64,000 bases of DNA from Herminiimonas arsenicoxydans (GTDB lineage: Bacteria; Pseudomonadota; Gammaproteobacteria; Burkholderiales; Burkholderiaceae_D), in the NCBI GenBank assembly GCA_000026125.1, contig CU207211.1, forward strand, positions 2,666,001 to 2,730,000. Reading direction: 5' to 3'. The notes below the pieces were generated by a model. It made no database searches and was not told the origin of the DNA. It was given only the letters and a program-made list of their open reading frames with translations. The position numbers and the translations under genes are program-made. Positions 8,928 through 16,878 of the stretch are shown piece after piece (position 1 is the stretch's first letter; every line of letters begins with the position of its first letter).

Positions 8928-10754
8928 CTACATCGCTGCAATCAAGGCCACGATATCCGCGCCGTAGCTTTCCAGTTTCTTTTCGCCGACACCGCTGACG
9001 CCGCGCAGATCGGCCAGAGTAGCCGGCTGCGTCTTGGCGATTTCGCGCATGGTTGCATCGTTGAAGATGACATAGGCCGGTACATTGTGCGTGCGTGCCG
9101 TTTCCATGCGCCACCAGCGCAATTTCTCGAAAATCGCCTGCTCTTCTGCCGACAGATCGGTTTCGATAAAACCCTTGGGCTTGCTGCTTGTACGCCGGGA
9201 TTTGACGGGTTTCTGATATTCGCGCAACTGCACCTTCTCGCCGCCCTTCAACACCGGACGTGCGGCATCGGTCAGCTTCAGGGCGCTGTACGCTTCATGA
9301 TCGACCGCAACCAGACCAAGCGCAATCGACTGGCGCAAAATCGCCCGCCATTCCGCCTCGCTGCGGTCGGAGCCTATGCCGAAAGTGGAAACCTGGTCGT
9401 GCTGCCATTGCTTCACCTTGTCCGAATCCACCCCGCGCAAGACGTCCAGCACATGCATCGCGCCGAAGCGCTGATCGACACGATAGATCGTTGACAGCAG
9501 CTTTTGTACGGCAACGGTCGCATCGAAAGAACGCGGCGGATTCAGGCAGGTATCGCAATTACCGCACGGCGCCGACGACTGGCCGAAGTAAGTCAGCAGA
9601 CGCTGGCGCCGGCAATGCAGGGTTTCGCACAAACCCAGCATGGCGTCGAGCTTGACGCCCTGCACGCGCTTGAAAGTTTCGTCGGCTTCCGACTCGTCTA
9701 TCATGCGGCGCTGCTGCACCACGTCCTGCAAACCGTAAGCCATCCAGGCATTCGCTGCGGCGCCGTCGCGACCAGCGCGGCCGGTTTCCTGGTAATAGCC
9801 TTCTATGCTTTTCGGCAGATCAAGATGGGCGACGAAACGCACGTCCGGCTTGTCTATGCCCATGCCGAAGGCGATGGTGGCCACCATCACGATGCTTTCT
9901 TCACGCAGGAAACGCGCCTGGTTTTTGCTGCGTGTCGCGAAATCCATGCCGGCGTGATACGGCAAGGCGCTGATGCCGTTTTCGCGCAAAAATTCTGCCG
10001 TTTCTTCCACTTTCTTACGCGACAGGCAATACACGATACCGGCATCGCCCGCATGTTCGCTCTCGATGAAATCCAGCACCTGCTTGCGGCCGTTGGCTTT
10101 CTCGACAATTTGATAGCGTATGTTCGGCCGGTCGAAAGACGACACGAACATGCGCGCATTGTCGAGCTGCAGCCTGTGGGCAATTTCTTCACGCGTCTGG
10201 TGATCGGCGGTCGCCGTCAGCGCGATGCGCGGGACGTTCGGAAATCGCTCGTGCAGAATCGACAGCCGGATATATTCAGGACGGAAGTCATGCCCCCATT
10301 GCGAGACGCAATGCGCTTCATCAATTGCAAACAACGCAATCTTCGACGCTTCCAGCAGGTCGAGGCAACGCGGTGTCATCAGGCGTTCGGGCGCGACATA
10401 CACCAGATCGAGATCGCCGCTACGCAAGCGACGCTCGATACGCGACGACTCTTCAAAGGTCTGGGTGGAATTCAGGAATGCCGCGCGTACGCCGACCTCA
10501 GCCAGCGCGTCGACCTGATCCTGCATCAGGGCGATCAGCGGCGAAATCACGACGCCGACGCCATCGCGCAGAAGGGAAGGTATCTGATAGCACAGCGACT
10601 TTCCGCCGCCGGTAGGCATCAGCACCAGCGCATCGCCGCCGCGCGTAACGAGATCGACGATCTCGGCCTGTTCGCCGCGAAAGGACGAATAACCGAACAC
10701 CGACTCCAGTACATGCAGCGCCTGCGCGCCCAGATCATCCTGCCTGTTGTTCAT
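8928..10754 (-). CDS. recQ: ATP-dependent DNA helicase RecQ
   Basis: 608 residues, the usual RecQ length. Visible features are the Q-motif region FGYSSFRGEQ, Walker A PTGGGKS (K52), the DEAH box (145-148) in AIDEAHCVSQWGHDFRPEY, and motif VI with ETGRAGRDG. The zinc-binding cysteines are at CETLHC...CGNCDTC, followed by winged-helix and C-terminal HRDC domains (about 530-608). It unwinds DNA for recombinational repair through the RecF pathway. It starts 9 bp after the uppP stop, so the two may be co-transcribed. Confidence 0.97.
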   Translation of the reverse strand: MNNRQDDLGAQALHVLESVFGYSSFRGEQAEIVDLVTRGGDALVLMPTGGGKSLCYQIPSLLRDGVGVVISPLIALMQDQVDALAEVGVRAAFLNSTQTFEESSRIERRLRSGDLDLVYVAPERLMTPRCLDLLEASKIALFAIDEAHCVSQWGHDFRPEYIRLSILHERFPNVPRIALTATADHQTREEIAHRLQLDNARMFVSSFDRPNIRYQIVEKANGRKQVLDFIESEHAGDAGIVYCLSRKKVEETAEFLRENGISALPYHAGMDFATRSKNQARFLREESIVMVATIAFGMGIDKPDVRFVAHLDLPKSIEGYYQETGRAGRDGAAANAWMAYGLQDVVQQRRMIDESEADETFKRVQGVKLDAMLGLCETLHCRRQRLLTYFGQSSAPCGNCDTCLNPPRSFDATVAVQKLLSTIYRVDQRFGAMHVLDVLRGVDSDKVKQWQHDQVSTFGIGSDRSEAEWRAILRQSIALGLVAVDHEAYSALKLTDAARPVLKGGEKVQLREYQKPVKSRRTSSKPKGFIETDLSAEEQAIFEKLRWWRMETARTHNVPAYVIFNDATMREIAKTQPATLADLRGVSGVGEKKLESYGADIVALIAAM

Positions 10755-10763
10755 CGTCGCCGC

Positions 10764-11597
10764 TTATTCTGCCCACACGACCCAGCCGTAATGCGCGCTG
10801 AGCAGGACGAACAGACCGAAACCGATACGGTAATACGCAAAGAAGGTGAAATCGTGCGTGCTGATGTAACGCAGCAACCAGCGTACGCACAGGAAAGCCG
10901 AGAAAAACGCCGCGAGTCCGCCGAGGCCGAACAGGGGAATATCGGCCATCGACAGCAAGGCTCTGTCTTTATACACTGAATAAACGGTCGCCCCCATCAA
11001 CGTCGGAATCGCCAGGAAGAAGGAAAATTCTGTGGCCGCCTTGCGCGACAGGCCGAACATCATGCCGCCGATAATACTGGCGCCGGAGCGACTGGTGCCG
11101 GGAATCAGCGCGAAGGCCTGCGCGCAGCCGACCTTGAAGGCATCGAGCAGCGTCATCTCATCGACTGATTGCACGCGCTCGGCATGCACCTGCTGCTTAT
11201 TCCGACGTTCGACCCACAGGATGACAAAGCCGCCGACGATGAAGGCAATCGCGACCGGCACCGGGGCAAACAGTTTTTCCTTGATCGCGCCGGCAAATAC
11301 CAGTCCCAGCAGTGCTGCCGGTAAAAATGCCACGACAATATTCACGGCGAATTTCTGTGCTCGTCGCTCTGTAAACAAACCGCCCAGCACGGCGGCAATC
11401 TTCACGCGGTATTCCCACACTACGGCCAGCATGGCACCAGTCTGAATCGCGATTTCAAATACCTTGACCTTGGGGCCGGTGAATTCCAGCAGGCTGCCGG
11501 CAAGTATCAAATGTCCAGTCGATGAAATAGGCAGGAATTCCGTCAAGCCTTCGACGATGCCCATGATGATGACTTTGAGCGCGAGAATTGTATCCAT
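10764..11597 (-). CDS. uppP: Undecaprenyl-diphosphatase
   Basis: 277-residue BacA/UppP family membrane phosphatase that recycles the C55 carrier lipid for peptidoglycan, with about eight helices. Both signatures are present: [15 protein letters not shown] near the N terminus and [14 protein letters not shown] in the second half. The start at 11597 (MDTILALK) is chosen by family alignment; the frame continues upstream through a hairpin/T-run region that is probably leader. It runs into recQ. Confidence 0.95.
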   Translation of the reverse strand: MDTILALKVIIMGIVEGLTEFLPISSTGHLILAGSLLEFTGPKVKVFEIAIQTGAMLAVVWEYRVKIAAVLGGLFTERRAQKFAVNIVVAFLPAALLGLVFAGAIKEKLFAPVPVAIAFIVGGFVILWVERRNKQQVHAERVQSVDEMTLLDAFKVGCAQAFALIPGTSRSGASIIGGMMFGLSRKAATEFSFFLAIPTLMGATVYSVYKDRALLSMADIPLFGLGGLAAFFSAFLCVRWLLRYISTHDFTFFAYYRIGFGLFVLLSAHYGWVVWAE

Positions 11598-11635
11598 GGA
11601 AATGTACGATGTGAAAAGTAAGGGAATGAAGTTGG

Positions 11636-11672
11636 TAATAAAAAACCCGCCGGTTATGACGCCGTACGGGTT
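11636..11672 (-). terminator. Terminator-like hairpin in the leader of uppP
   Basis: On the minus strand a 6-bp stem AACCCG/CGGGTT (arms 11667-11672 and 11644-11649, 17-nt loop) is followed at once by a T run (bases 11640-11645 read as T on that strand). It sits 39-75 bp upstream of the uppP start. It could end transcription from the Cys-cluster gene or act as an attenuator for uppP. The stem is short, so confidence is moderate to low. Confidence 0.4.
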
Positions 11673-11842
11673 ACAACGTGTTCGATCCATCATGCTGCAG
11701 TGATGCGGCACATGGCTCAGCCAGCGTCCGCAGCGGGGTCAAAGATTACCACGAGAGCGCATGCCGCTGTGCCGATTTTACTCGGCGAAATCAGTATTGC
11801 CGCAACGGAAGCCTGCCGTATGCGCAACCGCCCTGTTCCGAC

Positions 11843-12106
11843 TTACGCCGCAGTCAATCGTTCCAGCGTCATCAGATAAATCATCGCTTCTTCACGCGTC
11901 GCACCGCACATTTCCCGTTGCGGCTGCAAGCTGCTGCATACCAGAGGTCGTTCCGGCTGGCCGAAAATCCGGCAGCGATAATCGTCGGCCAGCTGTACAC
12001 AGCGCACACCGGCCGGCTTGCCGTTCGGCATACCGGGGATGGCCGACGAAATCGACGGCGCGGTGCAACAGGCACCGCAATCGGGGCGGCAGTTCAAGTT
12101 AGTCAT
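11843..12106 (-). CDS. YkgJ-family cysteine cluster protein
   Basis: 87-residue cytosolic protein of the YkgJ/UPF0153 type, which is believed to bind zinc or an iron-sulfur centre. Eight cysteines are visible, starting with CRPDCGACC (C6, C10, C13, C14), then RC, YRCRIFG, LVCSSL and EMCG. The segment [12 protein letters not shown] matches the family pattern of R(L/I)YxxRPxxCR. Its biochemical role is unknown. The 245 bp between it and uppP hold the leader hairpin and no gene I can support. Confidence 0.8.
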   Translation of the reverse strand: MTNLNCRPDCGACCTAPSISSAIPGMPNGKPAGVRCVQLADDYRCRIFGQPERPLVCSSLQPQREMCGATREEAMIYLMTLERLTAA

Positions 12107-12399
12107 TCGGCAATTCGTTCAAAAAAACCATCAAGTCGGTACCGCAAGTGTGTAAAGACGCGATTTTACAGTGATCGCCTCGGCACGAGGCTTGACGCTG
12201 CGCGGGCGGGCGCTTACATTACGGAAGCCTTGGCAAGTTGATTCCCTTGCCTGCCGCAACACACCGCCTGGTCGTAACAGCACCCTCACCTGGAACGCTT
12301 AACCGACTCGATTCGTTGAGACGGGCGTTGTTGCGTAGCGCAAGCGCGATCATTTGCTAAAATGCCCGTTTTCTTATTTAGTTACCTAGAGCCGACAAA
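12107..12399. other. Divergent intergenic region with a possible extended -10
   Basis: 293 bp between the Cys-cluster gene (-) and the pcm-like gene (+), with no supportable ORF. TGCTAAAAT at 12355-12363 looks like an extended -10 element for the pcm-like operon, about 37 bp before its start. I see no good -35 at normal spacing. Confidence 0.4.
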
Positions 12400-13056
12400 A
12401 TGAACATTGAAAAAGCCCGTTTCCTGATGATAGAACAGCAAATTCGCCCTTGGGATGTGCTGGATCAGGACGTCCTCGAATTGCTGGTGATCGTCAAGCG
12501 CGAGGCATTCGTGCCGCTGGCGTATCGTGCGCTGGCATTTGCCGACAGCGAAATCCCGCTGCCGCACGGCGAACACATGATGACGCCCAAGCTGGAAGCA
12601 CGCATCCTGCAGGAACTGGCGCTCAAGAAACATGAAAACGTGCTGGAAATCGGTGCCGGCTCAGGCTATATGGCTGCGCTGCTGGCTTACAAGGCGCGGC
12701 ACGTCACGACACTGGAAATCGAACCGGAACTGAAAGCACTGGCGCAACAGAATCTGGCTAATTACGGCGTCAGCAATGTCGATGTAGTCGAAGCCGACGG
12801 CGCGCAAGGCTATACAGCCGCCAACACGACTTACGATGTGATCGTGGTTTCGGGTTCGCTGCCGATAGTACCGGAAACCCTGCTGGCGCAAATCAAGGTC
12901 GGCGGCCGCATGTTCGTGATTGTCGGCGACGCACCTGTCATGACCGCGCAAATCATCACGCGCGTATCGGACATCAGCTACAACACCGTCAATCTGTTTG
13001 AAACGGTAGTAAAGCCGCTGCGCAATGTAGTCGTTCCATCGCACTTCAAGTTCTAG
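12400..13056 (+). CDS. Protein-L-isoaspartate O-methyltransferase-like protein
   Basis: 218-residue SAM-dependent methyltransferase of the Pcm family. The MnxxxxRFxMIEQQIRPWDVLD opening, the segment HGEHMMTPKLEARILQEL, SAM motif I VLEIGAGSGYMAAL and the post-I acidic strand TTLEIE are all visible. Classical PIMT repairs isoaspartyl residues. This subgroup, found upstream of tolC in betaproteobacteria, is divergent around the substrate loop, so the repair activity is presumed, not shown. It lies 7 bp from the rhodanese gene. Confidence 0.85.
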   Translation: MNIEKARFLMIEQQIRPWDVLDQDVLELLVIVKREAFVPLAYRALAFADSEIPLPHGEHMMTPKLEARILQELALKKHENVLEIGAGSGYMAALLAYKARHVTTLEIEPELKALAQQNLANYGVSNVDVVEADGAQGYTAANTTYDVIVVSGSLPIVPETLLAQIKVGGRMFVIVGDAPVMTAQIITRVSDISYNTVNLFETVVKPLRNVVVPSHFKF

Positions 13057-13063
13057 GATCGCG

Positions 13064-13387
13064 ATGCAGCACATCACCGCGCCGGAACTGGCAGCATTGC
13101 TCGCTGACGGCTCCGGCAAGGCGCGCATCCTGCTGGATGTACGCGAGCCGTGGGAATACCAGACCTGCAGGATAGAGGGTGCGATTTCCATCCCCATGAA
13201 CACGATTCCGGATCAGCTGGCGCAGCTGGACAAGGATGCAGCCATCGTCTGCATCTGCCATCACGGCGCGCGCAGCATGCGGGTGGCGCATTTTCTGGAA
13301 AGCCAGGGCTATACACACGTGACGAATCTGACCGGCGGCATCCACGCCTGGGCGCAGCAAGTCGATCCCGCAATGCCAACCTATTAA
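13064..13387 (+). CDS. Rhodanese-like domain protein
   Basis: 107-residue single-domain sulfurtransferase. The active-site loop CHHGAR (C65 to R70) is intact, and LLDVREPWEY and LTGGIHAWA are family motifs. The C65 cysteine would carry a persulfide. It has an AGGA site 6-9 bp before its start and lies between the pcm-like gene and tolC, probably in one transcript. The physiological acceptor is unknown. Confidence 0.9.
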   Translation: MQHITAPELAALLADGSGKARILLDVREPWEYQTCRIEGAISIPMNTIPDQLAQLDKDAAIVCICHHGARSMRVAHFLESQGYTHVTNLTGGIHAWAQQVDPAMPTY

Positions 13388-13438
13388 ACGTAGCGCCATT
13401 TTATTATTCAGGTGCTCGACTACCTCACCGGAAATGCA

Positions 13439-14743
13439 ATGCGCAATGCCACGCTCGTCACGCTGATCGCCAGTGCAGTTTTCTCGCTACAAGTCCATGC
13501 AGCCGATCTGCTGCAGGTTTATCAGGATGCGCTGGTCAGGGATTCCGTCTATGCCAGTGCGCGCGCCAATCTGAGCGCCGGCCAGGAAGCTTCGGTGCAA
13601 GGGCGCGCCAATCTGCTGCCCCTGATTGGTTTGAGCGGATCATATCAACGTGTCAGCCGCGATGACACAGCCAACATCAGATCGCATGGATATACGCTGT
13701 CGCTGTCGCAACCCTTGCTGGATGTCGCGGCCTGGCAAACGTATGAACAAAGCAAATTATCGGTCGCTGCAAGCGAAGCCGCATTCGCCATTGTGCAGCA
13801 GGACTTGATCCTGCGCGTGGCGCAGGCGTATTTCGATGTACTGGGGGCGCAAGATACGCTGGCATCCTTGCAGGCGCAGAAAACTGCCATCAGCGAGCAG
13901 CTGGCATCGGCCAGACGCAATTTTGAAGTCGGTACGGCAACCATCACCGACACGCATGAAGCGCAGGCCCGCTACGATCTGGCCACGGCGCAGGAATTTG
14001 CGGCGCAAAGCGATCTTGATATCAAGCGCGCAGCCTTGCAGCAGATCATCGGCAAGCCAGCCGCAGAATTGGCGCCGCTGCGCACCGGCGTAGCGCTGCA
14101 AACACCGCAACCGGCGCAGTTGGAACCGTGGGTGAGCAGTGCGGAACAGCAGAATTTTGATGTGGCCGGCAAGCAGCTGGCGCTGGAAATCGCCAAACGC
14201 GACATTACGCGCAATCGCGCCGGACATTATCCGACTGTCGATCTGGTCGCCAGCCGCAGCGACTCGAACCAGCGCAACACTACCGTACAAGGTTTGAGCA
14301 ACGGGACCGGCCCGACCAATTCAGTTGGCGTGCAATGGTCGATTCCGCTGTTCAGCGGCTTTGCAGTGACCAGCCGCGTACGACAATCCATCGCGCTGGA
14401 AGACAAGGCACGTTCCGATCTGGAAACGGCGCGCCGTGCCGCAGCACAAAATGCACGGCAGGCCTATCTCGGCGTCAACAGCGGATTGGCGCAGGTCAGG
14501 GCTCTGGAAGCGGCTGAAATATCCAGCCTGTCAGCGCTGGAATCAAATCGTCTGGGATATCAGGTCGGCGTACGCATCAACATCGATGTGCTGAATGCAC
14601 AGCAGCAGCTATATGCGACGCAACGCGATCTGGCGAAAGCGCGTTACGACACGCTGATGAACAGCCTGCGCCTGAAATCGGCAGCCGGCACCTTGCAGGA
14701 ACAGGATCTGGTGCAAATCAATACCTTGCTGGCACAACCGTAA
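13439..14743 (+). CDS. tolC: TolC-family outer membrane channel protein
   Basis: 434-residue type I secretion/efflux outer membrane factor. It has a signal peptide cleaved after SLQVHA, then ADLLQVYQDALVRD, typical of TolC, and two repeats of the OEP domain with long helices. The start at 13439 is chosen for the signal peptide; an in-frame GTG at 13412 would extend it by 9 residues. It is linked to pcm-like and rhodanese genes rather than to a pump, as is common in Burkholderiales. It is distinct from the NodT-type channel at 20025. Confidence 0.9.
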   Translation: MRNATLVTLIASAVFSLQVHAADLLQVYQDALVRDSVYASARANLSAGQEASVQGRANLLPLIGLSGSYQRVSRDDTANIRSHGYTLSLSQPLLDVAAWQTYEQSKLSVAASEAAFAIVQQDLILRVAQAYFDVLGAQDTLASLQAQKTAISEQLASARRNFEVGTATITDTHEAQARYDLATAQEFAAQSDLDIKRAALQQIIGKPAAELAPLRTGVALQTPQPAQLEPWVSSAEQQNFDVAGKQLALEIAKRDITRNRAGHYPTVDLVASRSDSNQRNTTVQGLSNGTGPTNSVGVQWSIPLFSGFAVTSRVRQSIALEDKARSDLETARRAAAQNARQAYLGVNSGLAQVRALEAAEISSLSALESNRLGYQVGVRINIDVLNAQQQLYATQRDLAKARYDTLMNSLRLKSAAGTLQEQDLVQINTLLAQP

Positions 14744-14764
14744 GGAGGCTGGGGGCGCGCCACC

Positions 14765-15403
14765 CTAGGTTTTCAAACGCATGGATGTAGCACAAGCAAG
14801 GCTTTCCAGGCAGCCGTCAATCACGGCTGGCGCAACTTCCGCCAATGCAAAACTGCCGGGTGAAAACAGCCAGTTCATCAAAAGACCGATCACATGGCTG
14901 TGCAAGCTGATCGCCGCCAGGCGCGTATCCAGATCTTTCGGCAACTGATCGAGCGCGACCGCTTCCTTCAGGATGCGCTCCATATTATCCAAACCTTTTT
15001 CATAGCAATGCTGCTGGCGCACCCAGATCGGATCATCACGATCGACCAGTTCCGATCGCAGAAAAATAATGTCCAGCACTTTGCGTGAGCGCGTATCGCT
15101 GACGACGTTCTTCATGAACGCCACCCAGGTATTGCGCAAATGTCCCAAAGGATTGTGCGCATACTGTTCAAACGGCGTGGCCGCCAGCGATTCCAGCGGC
15201 AAACGCACGCGTTCGCACATCGCATCAAACAAATCGCCCTTGTTCTTGAAGTGCCAGTAAATGGCCCCCCGCGTCACATCCGCCGCCAGTGCAACATCAC
15301 TCAATGTGGATTGAGCCAGACCGCGCGCGTGAAACACCTCCTCCGCCGCATCGATGATGCGGCTGCGGGTTTCCAGTGCTTCTTCTTTCGTACATCGCGC
15401 CAT
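14765..15403 (-). CDS. TetR-family repressor of the adjacent RND pump (AcrR/TtgR-like)
   Basis: 212-residue TetR regulator. The N-terminal HTH reads ETRSRIIDAAEEVF, then LSDVALAADVTRGAIYWHF, very close to AcrR, TtgR and MexZ-type repressors. The C-terminal ligand domain is of AcrR length. The start MARCTKEEA at 15403 fits the family; the frame runs 28 codons further through AT-rich promoter DNA. It is divergent from the efflux operon, and a perfect palindrome lies between them. It most likely represses both directions and is released by hydrophobic drugs. Confidence 0.9.
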   Translation of the reverse strand: MARCTKEEALETRSRIIDAAEEVFHARGLAQSTLSDVALAADVTRGAIYWHFKNKGDLFDAMCERVRLPLESLAATPFEQYAHNPLGHLRNTWVAFMKNVVSDTRSRKVLDIIFLRSELVDRDDPIWVRQQHCYEKGLDNMERILKEAVALDQLPKDLDTRLAAISLHSHVIGLLMNWLFSPGSFALAEVAPAVIDGCLESLACATSMRLKT

Positions 15404-15477
15404 AAAAATTCCTGAGTCCCTGATGGTTTTCTTTTTATATATAGTTAGATACTGAAATAAATAATTGCTTTTCACAC

Positions 15478-15503
15478 ATACATACATTCAAGCATGTATG
15501 TAT
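15478..15503. promoter_or_regulatory. AcrR-type operator palindrome
   Basis: Perfect 10-bp arms ATACATACAT and ATGTATGTAT are separated by TCAAGC. The arms match the known E. coli AcrR operator (TACATACAT...ATGTATGTA). The site lies between the divergent repressor and pump genes. Confidence 0.85.
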
Positions 15504-15506
15504 AAT
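15501..15506 (+). promoter_or_regulatory. -10 element of the efflux operon promoter
   Basis: A consensus TATAAT overlaps the last bases of the operator, so bound repressor would block polymerase. The -35 at 17-bp spacing (15478-15483) is poor and lies inside the operator. It sits about 135 bp upstream of the adaptor start, leaving a long leader. Confidence 0.55.
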
Positions 15507-15642
15507 ACCTCACTTACTGCAAAGCAGCAAAAACAGTTTGAGTGGACCGCCACTGAAAACTGATGTCTTTTTGTATTTGCGTCATCCGATTTTCGCTCTG
15601 CCGATGCCTGGCAGCACACACCACCAACCGTGCGAGATGTTT

Positions 15643-16866
15643 ATGAGTTCACTTCCCCGTCTGACTAGTCTTGGCGCCGCCTTTTTCATATTGTTCGCAG
15701 TCGCAGGTTGCGGCAAATCCGATGCACCGGCAGCCGCACCACCACCAACCGAAGTATCCGTGGTCACGATCAAGTCCTCAGCACTGGGAGTAACGAACGA
15801 ATTGCCGGGTCGCCTGGAATCCACCCGCATCGCTGAAATTCGCGCCCGCGTTCCCGGCGTGGTATTGAAACGCACCTTCCGCGAAGGTAGCGACGTCAAG
15901 GCTGGCGCCACGCTCTTCCTGATCGATCCGGCGCAATTCAAAGCGACATACAACAGTGCCAATGCAGCAGTTGCCAGAGCGGAAGCAACCTTGTTGCAGG
16001 CAGAGCTGAAAGAAAAACGTTACAAGCCGCTGGTTGCGACCAATGCGATCAGCAAACAGGAATATGACGACGTCACCGCGACACTGAAACAGGCGGAGGC
16101 AGACCTGGCTGCAAGCAAGGCTGCGCGTGAAACTGCACGCCTGTCTCTTGATTATGCAACCGTAACATCGCCCATCTCCGGCCGCATCGGTCGCGCACTC
16201 GTTACTGAAGGCGCACTAGTCGGACAGAACGAAGCAACCCCGCTGGCGACTGTGCAACAGATCGATCCGATCTACGTCAACATGACGCAATCCAGCACCG
16301 AGATCCTGCAACTGCAGCGTGCACTGGCAGATGGCAAGCTGAAAAGCGCAGGCAAGGGACAAGTCAAGGTGACGCTGGTCACCGAAGATGGCCAGGAATA
16401 TGCACAGCCGGGGAAACTGCTGTTTTCCGATCTGACCGTGGATGCCAGCTCGGGCGCAATCACCTTGCGTGCAGAATTCCCGAACCCGGATAGCCAATTG
16501 TTGCCTGGCATGTACGTGCGTGCACGCGTTGAACAAGCCATCAATGAAAACGCCATCACCGTGCCGCAACAAGCGATCAGCCGCACACCGGATGGTGCTG
16601 CCGTCATGGTGGTCAGCGCAGAGAACACAGTGGTTTCCCGTCCCGTCACAACCGGCGCTGCCAGCGGCGACTCGTGGGTCATCAGCGATGGTTTGAAAGA
16701 CGGCGATCAAGTCATCGTTGAGGGTCTGCAAAAAATCAAGCCGGGTGCAACGGTCAAGCCCGTGCAATGGAAAAAAACTGCACCAGCCGATGCGACTGCT
16801 CCCGCGGCAAATCCAGCCACATCTGCCCCGGCAGCCAAGACCGCAGAACAACCCAAGTCGAAGTAA
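15643..16866 (+). CDS. RND efflux periplasmic adaptor lipoprotein (AcrA/MexA type)
   Basis: 407-residue membrane fusion protein. It has a lipoprotein signal with lipobox VAGC, then a biotinyl-lipoyl half (PGRLESTRIAEIRARVPG), a coiled-coil hairpin (about 100-165) and beta-barrel domains (GRIGRALVTEGALVG). The C-terminal tail is Ala/Pro/Lys-rich. Two adjacent ATGs (15637, 15643) are possible, the second having better spacing from GCGAGA. A TTG at 15538 would add a non-signal-like extension. It links the RND pump to the outer membrane channel. Confidence 0.92.
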   Translation: MSSLPRLTSLGAAFFILFAVAGCGKSDAPAAAPPPTEVSVVTIKSSALGVTNELPGRLESTRIAEIRARVPGVVLKRTFREGSDVKAGATLFLIDPAQFKATYNSANAAVARAEATLLQAELKEKRYKPLVATNAISKQEYDDVTATLKQAEADLAASKAARETARLSLDYATVTSPISGRIGRALVTEGALVGQNEATPLATVQQIDPIYVNMTQSSTEILQLQRALADGKLKSAGKGQVKVTLVTEDGQEYAQPGKLLFSDLTVDASSGAITLRAEFPNPDSQLLPGMYVRARVEQAINENAITVPQQAISRTPDGAAVMVVSAENTVVSRPVTTGAASGDSWVISDGLKDGDQVIVEGLQKIKPGATVKPVQWKKTAPADATAPAANPATSAPAAKTAEQPKSK

Positions 16867-16878
16867 GGGAGCATCGTA

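Noticed and set aside
9504..10979. 491-codon frame opposite recQ and the end of uppP
   Set aside because: It crosses two convincing genes in antisense and shows no protein-like features.
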